Positions 1-11,715 are shown, counted from the first letter of the stretch. The stretch: DNA of 47,074 nucleotides from Grammothele lineata (GCA_002150815.3 NDFF03000113.1:1-47074); one strand, 5' to 3'. The notes: generated from the sequence alone by a model not told the origin. Program-made: numbers and translations.

Positions 1-917
1 CGGGGCATCCTCGCCAGACTCCCCTAAGCCCAACAACGATTTCCGTTGTGCGTTTGGCCTCCTTTGTTGGAGTGCCCTCATTCTCTTGCACAACCTGGGT
101 ATGGCAACGTTGGTGAGTTTGACCATTGTTATCTCTAGTGTTCAATAGCAGTTGACGCTACCTTGTAGCGGCATGCATCCTTTTATTAGGATACATTTCT
201 TCATAAGGCTCTATAGATAGCACCACACATACGGTATGAACTACTCATGAACATTTTCCCCTTAGCTGACGCGTTTGAAGAGCGTCTGCAGATAGACATC
301 ATACGAACATCTCCCTACTCTCTGGTCAGGTTTCTTCTAGAGCCTACACTCCATTGGGCCCTGGAGTGTAGGCTCTAGCAGACACTTGACCCCCTCTGGA
401 GGTTTAGTTGGCCAATTCCGAAGAGGTGAGCGCTGACTTGTTATTAGATTTGTACTGCTGACACCGGTTTCAGCACGCGACGTTTGGGCGCTTATTTTCG
501 AACGCCTAGGACGTGACGCCTGCCATCGAATGTCATGTGCACCGCAGGGAGGAAAACGGGAGCTCCAGTTTAGACGCCTGACGCGCCCACGTGACCGCGT
601 CAGACTCAAGTGCTCATGTGCGCGACAAAACTGCGGCTGACTTTCGATGTGGTAATATTCTGCGGATGCTAGGATGTAAGTACAATACAGCTAAGAATGC
701 AAGAAGGATCGTGAAGAGCAGCGCTAGTATGCGTAGGCGTACAGAAGGGAAAGTGAGAAGGAGCGTGAGGGTTCGTAGTAACGAGAGACGAATGGAGAGG
801 GCTTCGAATACAGAAATGTCAATAACGGAGGACTCTCTGCTCGTGCCTTAGTGCGCCAGCGCAACACAAAAACATATACAAGCAGCTAGCGAGGACGTAG
901 AACGCATGTAGTGGCAC
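1..917. other. Left-edge region without a supported gene
   Basis: No confident gene. The first 165 bases hold an open plus-strand frame (from base 2 to a stop near 166) that could be the 3' end of a gene entering from outside. It has a hydrophobic patch but no recognisable motif, and it could be chance. The only clear structure is the hairpin at 337-378, listed separately. A plus-strand frame at 591-851 is rich in Arg and Ser and looks like non-coding DNA. Confidence 0.4.
337..378. repeat. Perfect 17-bp inverted repeat with 8-nt spacer
   Basis: Bases 337-353 (CTAGAGCCTACACTCCA) are the exact reverse complement of 362-378, separated by TTGGGCCC at 354-361. The RNA or DNA strand would form a 17-bp hairpin. 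It lies outside any gene I can support. It could be a terminal inverted repeat remnant, a fold-back element or a transcribed hairpin; nothing visible decides between these. Confidence 0.9.
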
Positions 918-3450
918 CTACAACTCCTCATCTTCGCTGTCGGGCTCGGGCGTGAGGTCGAACTTGTAGTCCTCGTCAACGATAGCCAGCGCCTTGCGCT
1001 GGTATGGTTTGAGACCGCGCAAGTAGGCCTCGCTATAGCAGTTGCGCCACAGGCCTTGAGGAACGTGGCCGACCTCGCTCCGACCACTACCCTCCACACG
1101 TACACGCGGGGCATTCCCCCCGCCAGATCTAGTAACGCAGTATTCGCAGTATAACTGGTCCAAGCCCCGGAGGAACGTCTTGAGCTCGTCGCTCTGCCAC
1201 TGAGCCTCGACAATTCGATATTTCTTGGGTGCGGTTCGTGGAACGTCCGTCTCGTCGGCACTCATGTGCTGAGCTTTGAGTTTGTCGATGAGAACACCGT
1301 GCCGAGACAGCCCGAATTTCAATACGGCGTAAGCACGACCGTCAAGCAGCTAGTTCCGTGTCAGTAGCAAGAACGAAGAGATGCTTGAAGGCACTCACTG
1401 TCGCCTTCCTCGAGTTTACTGCCTTCTGCTTCTGCTTCCGCTTCACCTTGTCGAGTCGATCTTTCTTGTCTTGAGAACCCTCTGGAGCATTGTTGAGGTG
1501 ATAACGTCGCTGGTACTCTCCGCGGGCGTACGCCATATGGGCGTCAAGGACTTCTCCGATCTGGTCGGAAAGTAAGATCATAGCTACCATGTATTAGATG
1601 TCGAACTCACTTGATCCTCTGTAAGCATATCCACGACGTCCTGCGTGAAATTGAACCCACCGCCTTGAAGAATGCCGAGGAGGTGCTGCGTGAACACAGA
1701 TCGAGCGTCATCGTTGATGGGGAAACCCTTCCAATCTTTGATGAAGTCGACTCGAAACTTCTCGGGGCTGACGAGAACTTCATCGCTCACAGCGAGTTCG
1801 ACAATCTCATCGTCAGAGATTGGCGGATGGCGCAGGACCAAGTCATCCCAAGTCTTGAAGCCAAGCAGGAACTTGAGGTGCTTGCGCACGGCAGCCTGAG
1901 AAGATTACGTCAAGCGTCATACCCCGGATATGGAAGCGAGGGCGCACCTGAAGCTGGGGCAACACGCCTACAAGTTTCGCACTGGACGTAGCGGAACGAA
2001 GTCCTGTCTTCTTTGGGGCTCTCGGTGTGCCTGGCTTCCGTGGCGAAGCACGCAGGTCGTCCAGCGGATCAACAGCGGACTTCCGTGAGGATGATTTAGA
2101 CGCCTCGGAGAGAGGCGCGAGGCGCTTGACGACGGTCAGTATGTCCTTCCTGCGATCCCTAGTTAGAAGGGTACTTAAGAGACATAACAGCCAACCTTAC
2201 CGGAAAATGTCTTGAGCCTTGTTTTGATCCTCGATGAACGTCGATATGGTCTTGTTCATCTGATCGTGCGAGTCTTGCATCTTGCAAAGCAGCATATTGC
2301 CGAAATTATTCGTCATGTTGTCGATAGAGGCAGGAGACGGAGTGCCTTGAGGGGGTGGCTGCTGTTGTGAAGGATGCGGTGGTTGTTGAGGCTGCGAGGG
2401 GACGCGCGCGTAATTTTCCTTCCAGCCGTTGACAAGTAAGTTATGATTCGGCAGCGACGACGACGAGACTCACTCTACCCTGCCCGTTGTGTTGTACCGT
2501 GGCTGCTGAACTACTAGGCCCGAGGGGAGGCGTCGCTGCTGCACTCTGAGAGCTAAACATCGAGATCGTTGCCGCACGCGCTAAAGTCGTACGTTGCTTC
2601 GGCGCATGTTGAGGAGTGAACTGCTGCCAAAACTCCTCTGCCTTCTGAAAGCACTGTAACAACACCACAAAGTCAGCGTACTTGAAGCACATTGAAGAGA
2701 GGCAACATACACGAGGATCCAGCGGTTTGTTGGATGTGCGCTGCATCGGGAAAACAACCTGGGTAGGAAAGTTGCGATATTGAGCGAACGTGTGGGCGAT
2801 CGACTGAGGGAAGTTGGAGTCGGTCGCCGTCTCGTCTTCAACTTCCATTACAGCATATAGCTAAAACCGTGTATGAGGACATAGAAGAGGTATGACCCGA
2901 AGAAGAACGCACCGGAGGAGCCGCGGAACCCTGATGTTGACGCATTTGCGGGATCTGCGCGTGAGACTGTTGCTGGTTCTGCTGAGAATTAATTGGTGTA
3001 GCGGGATGAGTGGCTCGTCCAGCTGACGCCACAGGTTGAACTGGCTGCGCCACAGAGGTTGGCGGCGGTAGGGGACCCCAGCCCGGAGGGGCAATAAAGT
3101 ATGTGGGCTGAGATTGCGACGACAGATTGGGAGCCGTGCACGTGCGAGTAATGCGGGTTTTCGGACGAGTGGATGGTTGGTAATCGCGGGATTTAAGTTG
3201 AAGTGGTAAAACGTGATCCTGCGGCGAACGTCAAGAACGTCCAGCGGTTCAACACGTGCAAAGTACATATGAATTCGTGAGTCTTGTGTCGCTTCTCGTT
3301 CTCAAACGCCTGAGGAGTCTTCAGCTGGTGCTTGTTGCCAGCTAGGGGAGTGGGGGAGGATACTGAAACAGGCACTTCGGGCTCGCGCGTGCCGTCGTCC
3401 AACGCGGTGATGCCTTCACTTTCTCTCTGCCGGCGAGAGTCAGAAGGCAT
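918..3450 (-). CDS. Multi-exon hypothetical protein of an expanded basidiomycete family
   Basis: I do not recognise a function. The frame runs on the minus strand from an ATG at 3450 (MPSDSRRQ...) to a TAG at 918-920 through at least eight exons whose borders I only partly resolved. In order it encodes a charged N-terminus, a Pro/Gln-rich low-complexity region (about 2880-3190), a segment with FAQYRNFPTQVVFP, a second Gln/Pro-rich linker near 2340-2430, a helical stretch NNFGNMLLCKMQDSHDQMNK, then a more conserved C-terminal half. That half begins RKHLKFLLGFKTW, passes through GEVLDAHMAYARGEYQRRYH and ends with QGLWRNCYSEAYLRGLKP and an acidic EPDSEDEEL. The arrangement (disordered N-half, folded C-half, WYN/CYS-x-E-x-L-x-x-L motif near the end) resembles a multicopy Agaricomycete family of unknown role. 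The low-complexity parts make exon choice uncertain. Nothing suggests an enzyme. Confidence 0.6.
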
Positions 3451-4077
3451 GGCTGCGTAGCGAAGCGGAAAGAAGGGAGAGGTAGAGGATATGGAGCATG
3501 ACCTGGACGCACCAGGAGCATCTTTTATAAAGTCCCAAGACGTTCCGCGCCACAGCACCGTGGCCCGACGCTCTCCTGACAGTGGCGGCATGGTTGGTGT
3601 GGCCGTAGCAAGACATGTACTGGGGACAAAGCAGCCTCGAGGTTCGCGTATTGTCAAGCCTGTGGCCATACAAACGCCGCGAGAGTAAGACTCGTAGAGT
3701 GCATAGAGCTGTGGTTCCGAGCAGGGGCATGAGAAGGGAGAGTTACAGACCGTTGTCCAGCTTGCCAGTGAAAGTCGGTCGCCCGCCCAAACGTTTTCAG
3801 ACTCCGCTCCGTGGAGGCGCCGTTCGCCTCGCTCCCAGTAAGTATGTAAGAGGCGCTCCTTCAAAGTTATTGATCGGGCTTCAAACATCGGCGTATTTGA
3901 GTCGAGGTCTAGTGTCCGCACTTCCAATATGCTCCCGCCCGAGGCTGCCTCGACCGTGCCATGAATCGATGCCGAACGTCAAGCCAGTCTTGATATTGTA
4001 AGCACCACACTAGCATAGTATCGTAACTTGTAAGCAGAACGATACAGGTAATACGACTGTGCTCGACGCGTCGCTCT
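3451..4077. other. Intergenic region upstream of the 918-3450 gene
   Basis: This lies between the start of the hypothetical gene and the stop of the SUN gene, both on the minus strand, so it should hold the promoter of the former and the 3' UTR of the latter. Open frames here on both strands are short or overlap one another, and none has recognisable motifs. Confidence 0.4.
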
Positions 4078-5152
4078 CTATTGCAGGTTGGGGATGCCGT
4101 GTATACGTACTCGATATAAACACGTCTCCTCCGAGCCCCAGTTATCTATCAATTCCAGCACAAAAAGCCCGAAATCCATAGTCGATGCACGGACGTGATC
4201 AAAAACGGGGAAGGTTTGAATATGAAAATCAGCGTGTATATCGTACTCCATCTCGGCCAGAGCAATAAAGTCATGGACATTTGCAGTAAGGGGGGGAGAA
4301 CGACGAGACGAGGATGTAAAGGAGACGGGAGAGGAAGATAAGGCTGCAGCGTAGCGTTCCTTGTTCGATGCGTCCTCGACAACACCCCAAAGCACCATGC
4401 GACGCGGCGCGCGGCCAATATTCGCAGCGAGTTCAAGGGGAATGTGATCGATGGTGATGTTCGTAGGGTGGATGAGCTCTGGAGATGAGATAGCGACTTG
4501 GCTGGCAGGCGTCGTAGACCAGCAACGTCCGATTGTTAAATCTTCGTCGATCACGACCTCAGGTCCTGGTACGGGGTGAGATCTTTTCGCGCGATGTTGC
4601 TGGGAAGAAGTAAGGCGAGGGTAGATTTTCCCGCCGTCTGCCTGCAACGCAAAGTCACGTAGGAGGACTGGCCCGCGCAAAGTTCGGCGGAGAGAGCGGT
4701 ATAATATCTGGTCAAGGTCGCATTGGCATGCGCGTGAGGAGTCCGCGATTTTCATGGAAGTGAATGTTGTGAACGGACGGTCTAAGACCTGCGCAAACTT
4801 GCTCTTCAGCGCCAGCGATATGCCCTGGAGGGCGGGTAGAGGCTGGGATATCATGAGAATTGAGGCTAGGGCGACAAAAGGGACAAGGAGCCAGAACATG
4901 GTACGATGGGCGGGGGCAGGCTGGGTTTTGTGGGTCCGCGAAATCCTAGGTGCAGGGGGGCGAGGGTTCGACTCGATGAATGAAGCATTCTGGTCCGTGG
5001 AGGAATGAAATCGTAACTTCCTCGCTTGAGGCGAGAATGAGTGGCATCATCGCTCCGGAGTGTGTGGATCACGTACAGCCAGCCTGAGCGCCTTGGACGG
5101 CGGGTTCTTCCTGGACGAAGCGAGAAGAGTCGAAACGAGAACGGTTGGCCAT
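4078..5152 (-). CDS. SUN-domain nuclear envelope protein
   Basis: Two exons, 5152-5077 and 5024-4078, give 340 residues; the 52-nt intron begins GTACGT and ends CAAG at phase 1. The first ATG (5152, MANRSRFDSS) was preferred over an internal Met (4899) because the joined frame stays open and gives the N-tail expected of a SUN protein. Residues 1-68 are the presumed nucleoplasmic tail, about 69-86 (FWLLVPFVALASILMIS) a membrane helix, and about 150-338 the SUN domain. Diagnostic motifs are DFALQADGGKIYPRLTS, IGRCWSTTPASQVAI, LIHPTNITIDHIP, APRRMVLWGV and DNWGSEETCLYRVRIHG. Members of the family sit in the inner nuclear membrane, bind KASH proteins in the perinuclear space and couple nucleus to cytoskeleton. 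The protein is short, with little room for a coiled coil between helix and SUN domain. Its start lies about 300 bases downstream of the next minus-strand gene. Confidence 0.85.
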
Positions 5153-5447
5153 GGGCGCCGAGGTAATCCAAGCTATGACGGGCGCAGAAGAGAAGCTGGC
5201 GATAGGAGCTGGGAGAGACGTTGAGTCGCTGACGGGGAGCGATCTCGAGGCCTCGCAGAGTACTCACGCCACTGACAACAGATCACGAGCACGAGCGGGG
5301 AACTCCGACACCCAATCACAACTGGGACATTCACATTGACAAGCACGTAAACAGGTTCTAGATACATCGCGGTAAGGAGCGTGGGGTTCATGTAAACTTC
5401 ATATGAGAATAGAGGAGAGGAAACTGGTTGCGGTCCAGGACGTAAGC

Positions 5448-6481
5448 TCAATGGCCACGTTTGACTGTGATTGAAGATCAGCGATGCTCGAGACGATAAC
5501 GAAAGTAAAGAAGACGTACTGGCGGAGACGCGCTTGCTGGCCCATTCCGGGCTGAGAACCCATGAGACTTCACGCCTCTTGTTGGTGACTGTAAGATGGT
5601 GCCCATCTCCGCGTTCATACCCTACATCAACTGGTTGCCAGCACGGTCCACCTTGACCCATCACTCGCAACCAGAGGTAGCATTTATTCGGCGTGCGGTA
5701 GTTGAAAACGTCTCCCAACTGGATCTCGGAGGCGTTCCAGAAGGGTGGGGGGGCGCTGATTGCCTCGTCGCCGTCCATGACAGCCCATGCGCCACCCTTC
5801 TTCGGCTTACGGCAGTAAAAGCGAGCCCCAGAATGCTGCTACCTGTTAGTTAATGAACACCTAATGCTCTATGACAAACCCGCTCACCTCAGGAATCGCT
5901 GAGATAGCGGACGTCGGGTCCGAGACACCTCCAGCCCGAGAGCTACCTTCTCCTACAGAGGCCCGGGAGGCTTTGTGAGACGATAGGCGTTCAGGAGTTG
6001 GAGTCGGAGGGCGATCCGGCATCTTACCGCTCCGAGACGATGAGGAAGAGAGCAAGGAAGGGCCCTTGAGGATAGATCGTCTATTCTCTGGAGATGCGGG
6101 AGACTTGGAAGTCGCCCGGGCGGTGTGCTGCACAGCAGAGCTCGACTCCGTGCTCGCCGGCATAGGTTTAACCCTGAGGCCATGGATATGCAAGAAACTC
6201 TCAAGTTGGGGTAACAGTAGTACATACTGAGCATACGCTTCCCCGCAGTTGTAAATCTTCAAGATTTTGGGCGTTGCATTGCGGTTGACGTCCGGAGGCG
6301 AAGGCGCCGCAAACTCGAGATAAGTCGTCTTGCCAGGTTGAATCAGTGCCGCAGCAGAGAAATAATACCGTGTATCCTGGGAAGTCGAGGAAGTAGGCCG
6401 CCGGCGGCGACTGACGAATGTGACCGAGATCCAAAGAAGAAGAAGTAGGCCAACGAGAGACTCGCGGGAGAGGGACGGCAT
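5448..6481 (-). CDS. Single-pass membrane protein of unknown function
   Basis: Three exons, 6481-5888, 5835-5520 and 5464-5448, join in phase 0 then phase 1 to give 308 residues; a terminal 17-nt exon encodes the end IKRGH. Residues 8-20 (VGLLLLLWISVTFV) followed by SRRRRP look like a signal anchor. The next part (YYFSAAALIQPGKTTYLEF) is compact and is followed by a Ser/Pro-rich linker (about 100-195). The C-terminal domain contains GGAWAVMDGDEAISAPPP and CWQPVDVGYERGDGHH. I do not recognise the family. The start at 6481 is preferred because the helix follows at once and a TATA-like element lies about 93 bp upstream. The last two exons are less certain than the first: reading through the final intron would give a longer, less plausible tail. 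Confidence 0.55.
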
Positions 6482-6573
6482 TCTAACGAGGGGCGAAGGA
6501 CAGGCCTGCTGCCGCGGGTGTGGAAGAATCGTTGAGAGGGGGTATTGACAGCATAACTGCGAAGCTAGGGGTG

Positions 6574-6581
6574 TATTTATA
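6574..6581 (-). promoter_or_regulatory. TATA-like element of the membrane-protein gene
   Basis: The minus strand reads TATAAATA, 93 bp upstream of the ATG at 6481, a reasonable distance for a fungal core promoter. No other promoter element is evident. Confidence 0.4.
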
Positions 6582-6992
6582 CAGTCTGAGAGGAGACACT
6601 GCGATGTGGTCCCGGACGAAAGCACTTGTGGTGGGTATTGTGGCCGCTGTAGAGAAAGCGACAACAGAGTCCACGCCTCCGCGCGTTTGACGGCCACAAC
6701 CTGTGGCACCAGTGTGACACGTGACGATACTTTCGGCGCCACCGAGACTCCGTCGAGACTCGGTGGCCGCTGATATCAGCTCCCACATGGAAATTGTCTC
6801 CGACCCAGAAAGTTGGATGTCCATGAAAGTTGCAAAGCAAACAGAGATCATAATTCGGACGGTGTAGTGAAGTACAAAGCGGAAACTATAAGTATGAAGA
6901 AGATGAGGTTTACAAGTCTCAGGCTGAGACTGAGACCGCAGGTGCCACAACGTCTGCGCTCCTGGTGATCCACTTGCTCCTGCGTCGAGTCA

Positions 6993-9015
6993 TCAGGCTC
7001 CACTGCGTGAAATATATAGATCAGGCGTAGTCGTTGTAGAAGCGAGACTTTGCATACTCAGCTCTTGGGTTCCCCAAAGGACTACGGCTGTGCCCGAGGA
7101 TCCTTGAAGAATGCCGGTCGCAATGTAAAACGTATCGGAGTCGTCGTCGTAGAAGGCCTAACAGTAGTACATTAGTTACTGTAAGCAAAGGAGCAGGAAT
7201 AGAGTCTTACCGTGATGGCCATGACAACTTCGTCTCCTACAAACCACAGCGTCAATACTTATCTATGACTTCGGGGAGCGATACGTACGCTTGTGAACCA
7301 AGCTTTGCAGCTTGCAGCCGGTGACAACATCCCAGACGTGAACATCTCCGATAGCGCTGCCTCCGAGAAGTCCACAGCCCTCGTGAACGAACAATACAGG
7401 CGATGTTCTCAAAGCGTTCTCAGACACAGAGTGCCCAAAAGCGCAGACGGACGTCTCAGACTCCATCGAATACACGTCGAAGCCGTTAACGAGATTTGAT
7501 ATAGCAACAAGTTTTTCGTCGTAACTGAGGCTCGCATGCGCACTGGTCCGTGGTAAGACTAGGTGGAATAGTAGAAATTCGATGACGTACATTTGGCCGG
7601 GGATCGAGATGCTCCGTATACGTTGCCAAGTAGCTGAATCTAACATGCTGCCAAAGCTGATTAGCAGACAACGTCGGTATGGATAAGAGTACGTACTGTA
7701 TGCCGTGGTGCATGTAAGTCACCATCAACACAGGAGTGTTATGCGACTGAGTCAACCAATGAAGGCTCGTGACATGCACATCTTCGAGCCGGTTGAAGGA
7801 CGTCTTCGGGGGAGGCGGAAGGCGGAATTCCTGTGTCCATTTCTTGACGGTGCCTAGAGTTAATCAGCAACAGCCGGAAAGGAAAGAACGCGCAAATGAG
7901 AACCTTCGTCTCGAGACGTCCAGACGTGCACCTCACTGTGAGCGCCAGAAATGAAGCGCGTCGAGGTGGCAACGACGAGTGTTTCGACGGGGAGTGTGTG
8001 GGCCCAGAAGCCAGTGACGATGACCTCGTTCTGAGATGTGAACGATGTCAGTAAAACTTCGGGTCGGTGAGAAAATAAAAGGCTAGCATACCTGCTCAAT
8101 ACTGCAATGAATGATTGTGCCGTCGCCGAGTCCACATACGAGAGCGTCCTCCGTCGGCGAAAGCCACGCTAAGCTTAGGACGGGAATGTCACCTGAGCGA
8201 GCTACCACGTGGACCAAGCGGTGGTCGTCCGTGCGCCAGATGCAAACCAATCCTTCCAGGCTCGCAGAAGCAATGAATGTACCCTTAGGGCTAAAAGCTA
8301 GGGCAGTAATGCTAAGAGCGGCGTTGCGGCGCAAGCGCGCGAGTTCAAAATACTGCAGGACCATGAAATGCTGGAGGGGGGTCGGACGCTACACGGGCTT
8401 ACATGGATCGACGGCGATGGTCGTTATAGTCCGAACGGAAAGGTCTAGTGAGAAAAAATGACCAATTGTCGAACAAGCGAGAATGCTGAAGCGGTAATCC
8501 TGCCCCAGAAGTGTCAAACACAGGTCTGCGCGTGTCGCAGAATTCCAGGCACACTGTCATACCTTGTACTCGAAACGCTCCCCAAGTCCGCTATCTCTGC
8601 TACCCGATGCTAGTCTCTAGATCTTCGCAGTGTTCCCCGCTACAGGCGTCCGATAGGCTAGAACACTGGACATCCAAGAGATAGAAGTTTCATCGAGCAA
8701 GAGTTCTACGGCGAGGGCTGGGTCGGGGACGCGCTGATGAAAAGGATGGTTGGACGAAAGGAGCGAACGTTGAAGCTGTTGCGGCGCGCCGCCATTCGGC
8801 CACTTGAGGCCTGAGAAAATGATGTCATTGCCGCGTGCGCGCGCGTTATCGCTCCCGTCTGCCACCAGCTGCCACCACGCCATCAATCCTCGTGGGTCGT
8901 CCTTCAAAGCTTCACTCCTCGAGCTCCAGGCTTTCTCTGAATATGACTGCTCGGCACCTCGGGATTGGTACGGATGTCGTGGAGAGCGAATAGCCGGTAA
9001 GCTCAAATATGTCAT
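6993..9015 (-). CDS. WD40-repeat beta-propeller protein
   Basis: The minus-strand gene ends at TGA 6993-6995. Clear exons from 8364 downwards join in frame: one with ITALAFSPKGTFIASASLEG, VCIWRTDD and VLSLAWLSPTEDALVCGLGD, which are WD40 blades; then FISGAHSEVHVWTSRDEG; TVKKWTQEFRLPPPPK; HASLSYDEKLVAISN; GDVHVWDVVTGCKL; and a C-terminal exon with DDDSDTFYIATGILQGSSG. WD40 proteins are scaffolds; no partner is implied here. Upstream the same strand stays coding-like (RFSILACSTIGHFFS near 8440-8490). An open frame from an ATG at 9015 to about 8620, containing LKWPNGGAPQQL and DETSISWMSSVLAYR, is the probable N-terminal exon. I could not place the introns between 8617 and 8365 with confidence, so the start at 9015 is inferred. 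It faces the plus-strand gene at 9158 across a 142-bp shared promoter. Confidence 0.7.
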
Positions 9016-9157
9016 CTCTCAACAACGTCTAACTGGTTCCGGAGTGTGCCACTCGTGAGCGGCTTGCATAAATGCTCGCTCAAACGTTCGAGACGCTTTA
9101 TTCCCCCCATTCATTTACAGCCTTCTGCATTCTCGTACGAGCAGGCTCTCGTCTACC

Positions 9158-10304
9158 ATGCCCGTTCCCAGTACGCATCTTTCGCTGCCTATCCCCTCCG
9201 CCCATCTGGAGGCTGGTAGGTCTTCTGCATCGGTGAGTCGCTCAATACATAGCGTGATCCGGATGACTGACTTCACACTAGACTGCTACCGCTGTACGCG
9301 CCCCGGCTGGCGTTCGCTTTACCACGGTGGAAGCCCTGGAGGCTTTCGTTGCTCTCGTCAAGCTCGACTCCGCCGTCGGCCTCACCATTGAGGATCTAGC
9401 GGTGATTCTCGCTCCCGACGTTCCGTTTCCCGAGGACATCGTCAGGGAGTGCTTGCGTCTCACGCCGAACATCGACACACTCATTTTGGATCTTGCACCC
9501 GAATTCTCATCATCCACAGTCCTTTCCGAAGTATCATTTCCTTGTCTGCGCCTTTTCTCGACCAATCTGTACCATCGGTCTCTCGTCACGTTCCTTTCCG
9601 CCCATAACACTATCACGTCCCTCGTTCTTCGTGCTTGTGGACGCCATTCAAGTTGCCCCCTTCGCAATGTGGACCTCTCCCACGTCACCGAAATCCAGTG
9701 TCCTTCTCGATGTCTCCCTGGTGTCGCCGAAGGCCAGGTGTCCCGCGCGACCGTGAATCTCACACGCCTGGCTTCCTGCTCCACGCTCGCAGTAGGTTCG
9801 CTGGCGACGTCTCCCCTCTATTCCCTCACCATCGATTTCTTCTCCAACGACTACGACATCCTCGTTCGGATCGCAGCTGCTGCACCTAACGTGAGGAAGC
9901 TTATACTTGTCGAGAAGCTCTGCCCGCAGGTAAGTAAATGTCATTACTACCGCATTCTCGAGGCTGTGCTCACTAGTGGACAGCGTCGCTCCGACCACCG
10001 CCGTCGGCCTTGGAACAACCTACGCGAATGGCATCGCACGCTTCTCCTACTCCCTAATTTGGAGGTGCTTGCGCTGAAGAGCCTCGTGCCGGTCTCTCAT
10101 GCTCGTCGGGAGGTGCGAAGCGTAGTGGTTGGGTGGGCGAATGGTACATCAGCACAGGCGACTCCTCATCCTACTCTGTACCATATTTCCGTCCTGCAGA
10201 GGGTGATTGGAACAACCCGCCGCCTCGACGATTGGTTCAAGAGGGCCTCAGGCAAATGGGAGAAGGTAGCCTCTCTCACGGCCGAGCACTCCTTGGTTCT
10301 GTAG
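9158..10304 (+). CDS. LRR/F-box-like protein
   Basis: Three exons (9158-9232, 9282-9929, 9984-10304) with 49- and 54-nt introns, both phase 0, give 347 residues. The start MPVPSTHLSL is the only ATG that opens the frame after splicing. The second intron is a multiple of three without a stop, so retention would add 18 residues. The body has spaced leucine-rich blades (LRLTPNIDTLILDL, FPCLRLFSTN, HNTITSLVLRAC, YSLTIDFFSNDY, APNVRKLILVEKLCP, LPNLEVLALKSL), the pattern of the divergent LRR part of Agaricomycete F-box proteins. It ends with TTRRLDDWFKRASGKWEKV. No canonical F-box LPxE motif is visible at the N-terminus, so substrate-adaptor function is inference only. Confidence 0.7.
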
Positions 10305-10647
10305 CTTCCCTGCGAGTCCTAGTTGTATGATAGACGTGGTATTCAGCCCTATGTAATGATATGTCTTTGCCTACATATGTCGCCTCGTTCCCCTCAACTG
10401 TGCTACGCATGTACATCGCCTCAATTTGGACATACAATTCAGCGCACGCGACGAATGCGCTCAAGCGCTGAATCCACAAAACGGTGGCTGAAATTTCCAA
10501 TAGAGCGTACCCAGCGCTCGCTCGCCCGCCAAAGCTGCGCCGGACGGCTCTCCATTCGCTCACCAACTGCTTTGACATGTGCTCTTACCATCTATCCTTC
10601 GCTCTACCTCTCAGTCGTGCCTCACGCCACCCATTTTCTTTGTGCCA
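10305..10647 (+). other. Intergenic region before the coiled-coil gene
   Basis: No gene supported. Probable 3' UTR of the LRR-like gene and promoter of the next plus-strand gene. No clear TATA box or repeat. Confidence 0.35.
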
Positions 10648-11447
10648 TGCTGTTGGCCCCCAGATCTCACAGATATCAGGACGTTTCCCGCGTCATTCAG
10701 CTGGAAGATGAGGTTGAGGAGTTGCGCGCCCGACTAGATGGCACGATTCGTTCGGTGTCGAACTCTCTGTCTACTATGAAAGGTATGTGTTGAAGCTCAT
10801 TCCGCGTGTCCTACCCAACACACAATGATATAGGGCACCTTCGTGAGGAGAGGGACGAAGTCGATAAAACGTGGAGGACTCTGGTGGAGAACGTCGAAAA
10901 ACAATCCCGAGAGATTGCCCGTCTCACACTCGCGATGAACGTTGTCAAGTCTCAACGGGCGGTTGACAAAGCGAAGGCGGAGAGCGCGGAACAGGGACTT
11001 ACTGCTCTGGAGGAGGCGACAGAGAGTGTCCTGCAGAAGGTCGAACGCCTACAGGCCGACTTCAGTCAGCTCGAAGCCAAGTGTGGCCAAACAAACAATC
11101 TGCTCGACGAGCTACGTTGCCATATTCATGCCGAAGACGCTAGAGGTCTAGTTGTTTCACCCGTGCTTACATTGGCCGATGAACTGTCATCTCTCGGTGA
11201 CATCACCCTTCTCCATCGCGCGACGACCCCGCCAGCGGTGTCCGATGATACCAGAGTCTCAGCAGACACGGACGTCCACGCTACTTACTGGCACGTCGCG
11301 CAGGCTTATTCCAATGTGGTCAGTTCGCATCCTCTTATTCAATCACATCCCTCTCATACCTCTTTCAGCGCAGCTCATCATCCTCATGGTGGCTTGGCGT
11401 TCCTTATATTCTTACCCGCCGTACGTTTGTTTACGTTGTTCTTCTAG
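10648..11447 (+). CDS. Small coiled-coil protein of unknown function
   Basis: The first exon starts at ATG 10648 and ends after ...STMKG at a GTATGT donor. The second resumes after an ATATAG acceptor near 10833 with HLREERDEVDKTWRTL, the frame being kept at phase 1. The protein is dominated by heptad-like helices (VIQLEDEVEELRARLDG, EKQSREIARLTLAMN, LQKVERLQADFSQLE, NNLLDELRCHIHAED). The C-terminus after HATYWHVAQAYSNV becomes non-conserved and may be truncated or spliced differently: a GTCAGT motif sits at that point, so the stop at 11447 is uncertain. It is co-oriented with the transposase 268 bp downstream. I do not recognise a named family. Confidence 0.55.
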
Positions 11448-11715
11448 CCTTGTTAGCTTTGTTCTATCCTTCGGGTGCCACCTCTCTACAACGATACCTA
11501 TCTACGTCCATACTTCCCCACGATCATAGACCAGTTTGGGAGGAGTCTCGGAACGCGTAGACTTGTATTGCATCGCCGCTTCGTTTTACATTACTTTCCT
11601 GATTCGTTCTCACTACAGCGTTGTATTTCTACCGCCTTTAAATTAAGGGTGTATCATGATATAGACTTTGGCCTCTTCGTCTCTATTCCATCCTTCTGTC
11701 CCTCTGTCTGTCATC

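Noticed and set aside
5173..5778. Single 201-codon minus-strand reading through to 5173
   Set aside because: Its second half has no conserved look, and a normal GTACGT/CACAG intron gives a clean short C-terminus at 5448.
11610..11617. CACTACAG as the left end of a CACTA-type element
   Set aside because: No matching CTGTAGTG end was found downstream of the transposase, and five bases is too little evidence.
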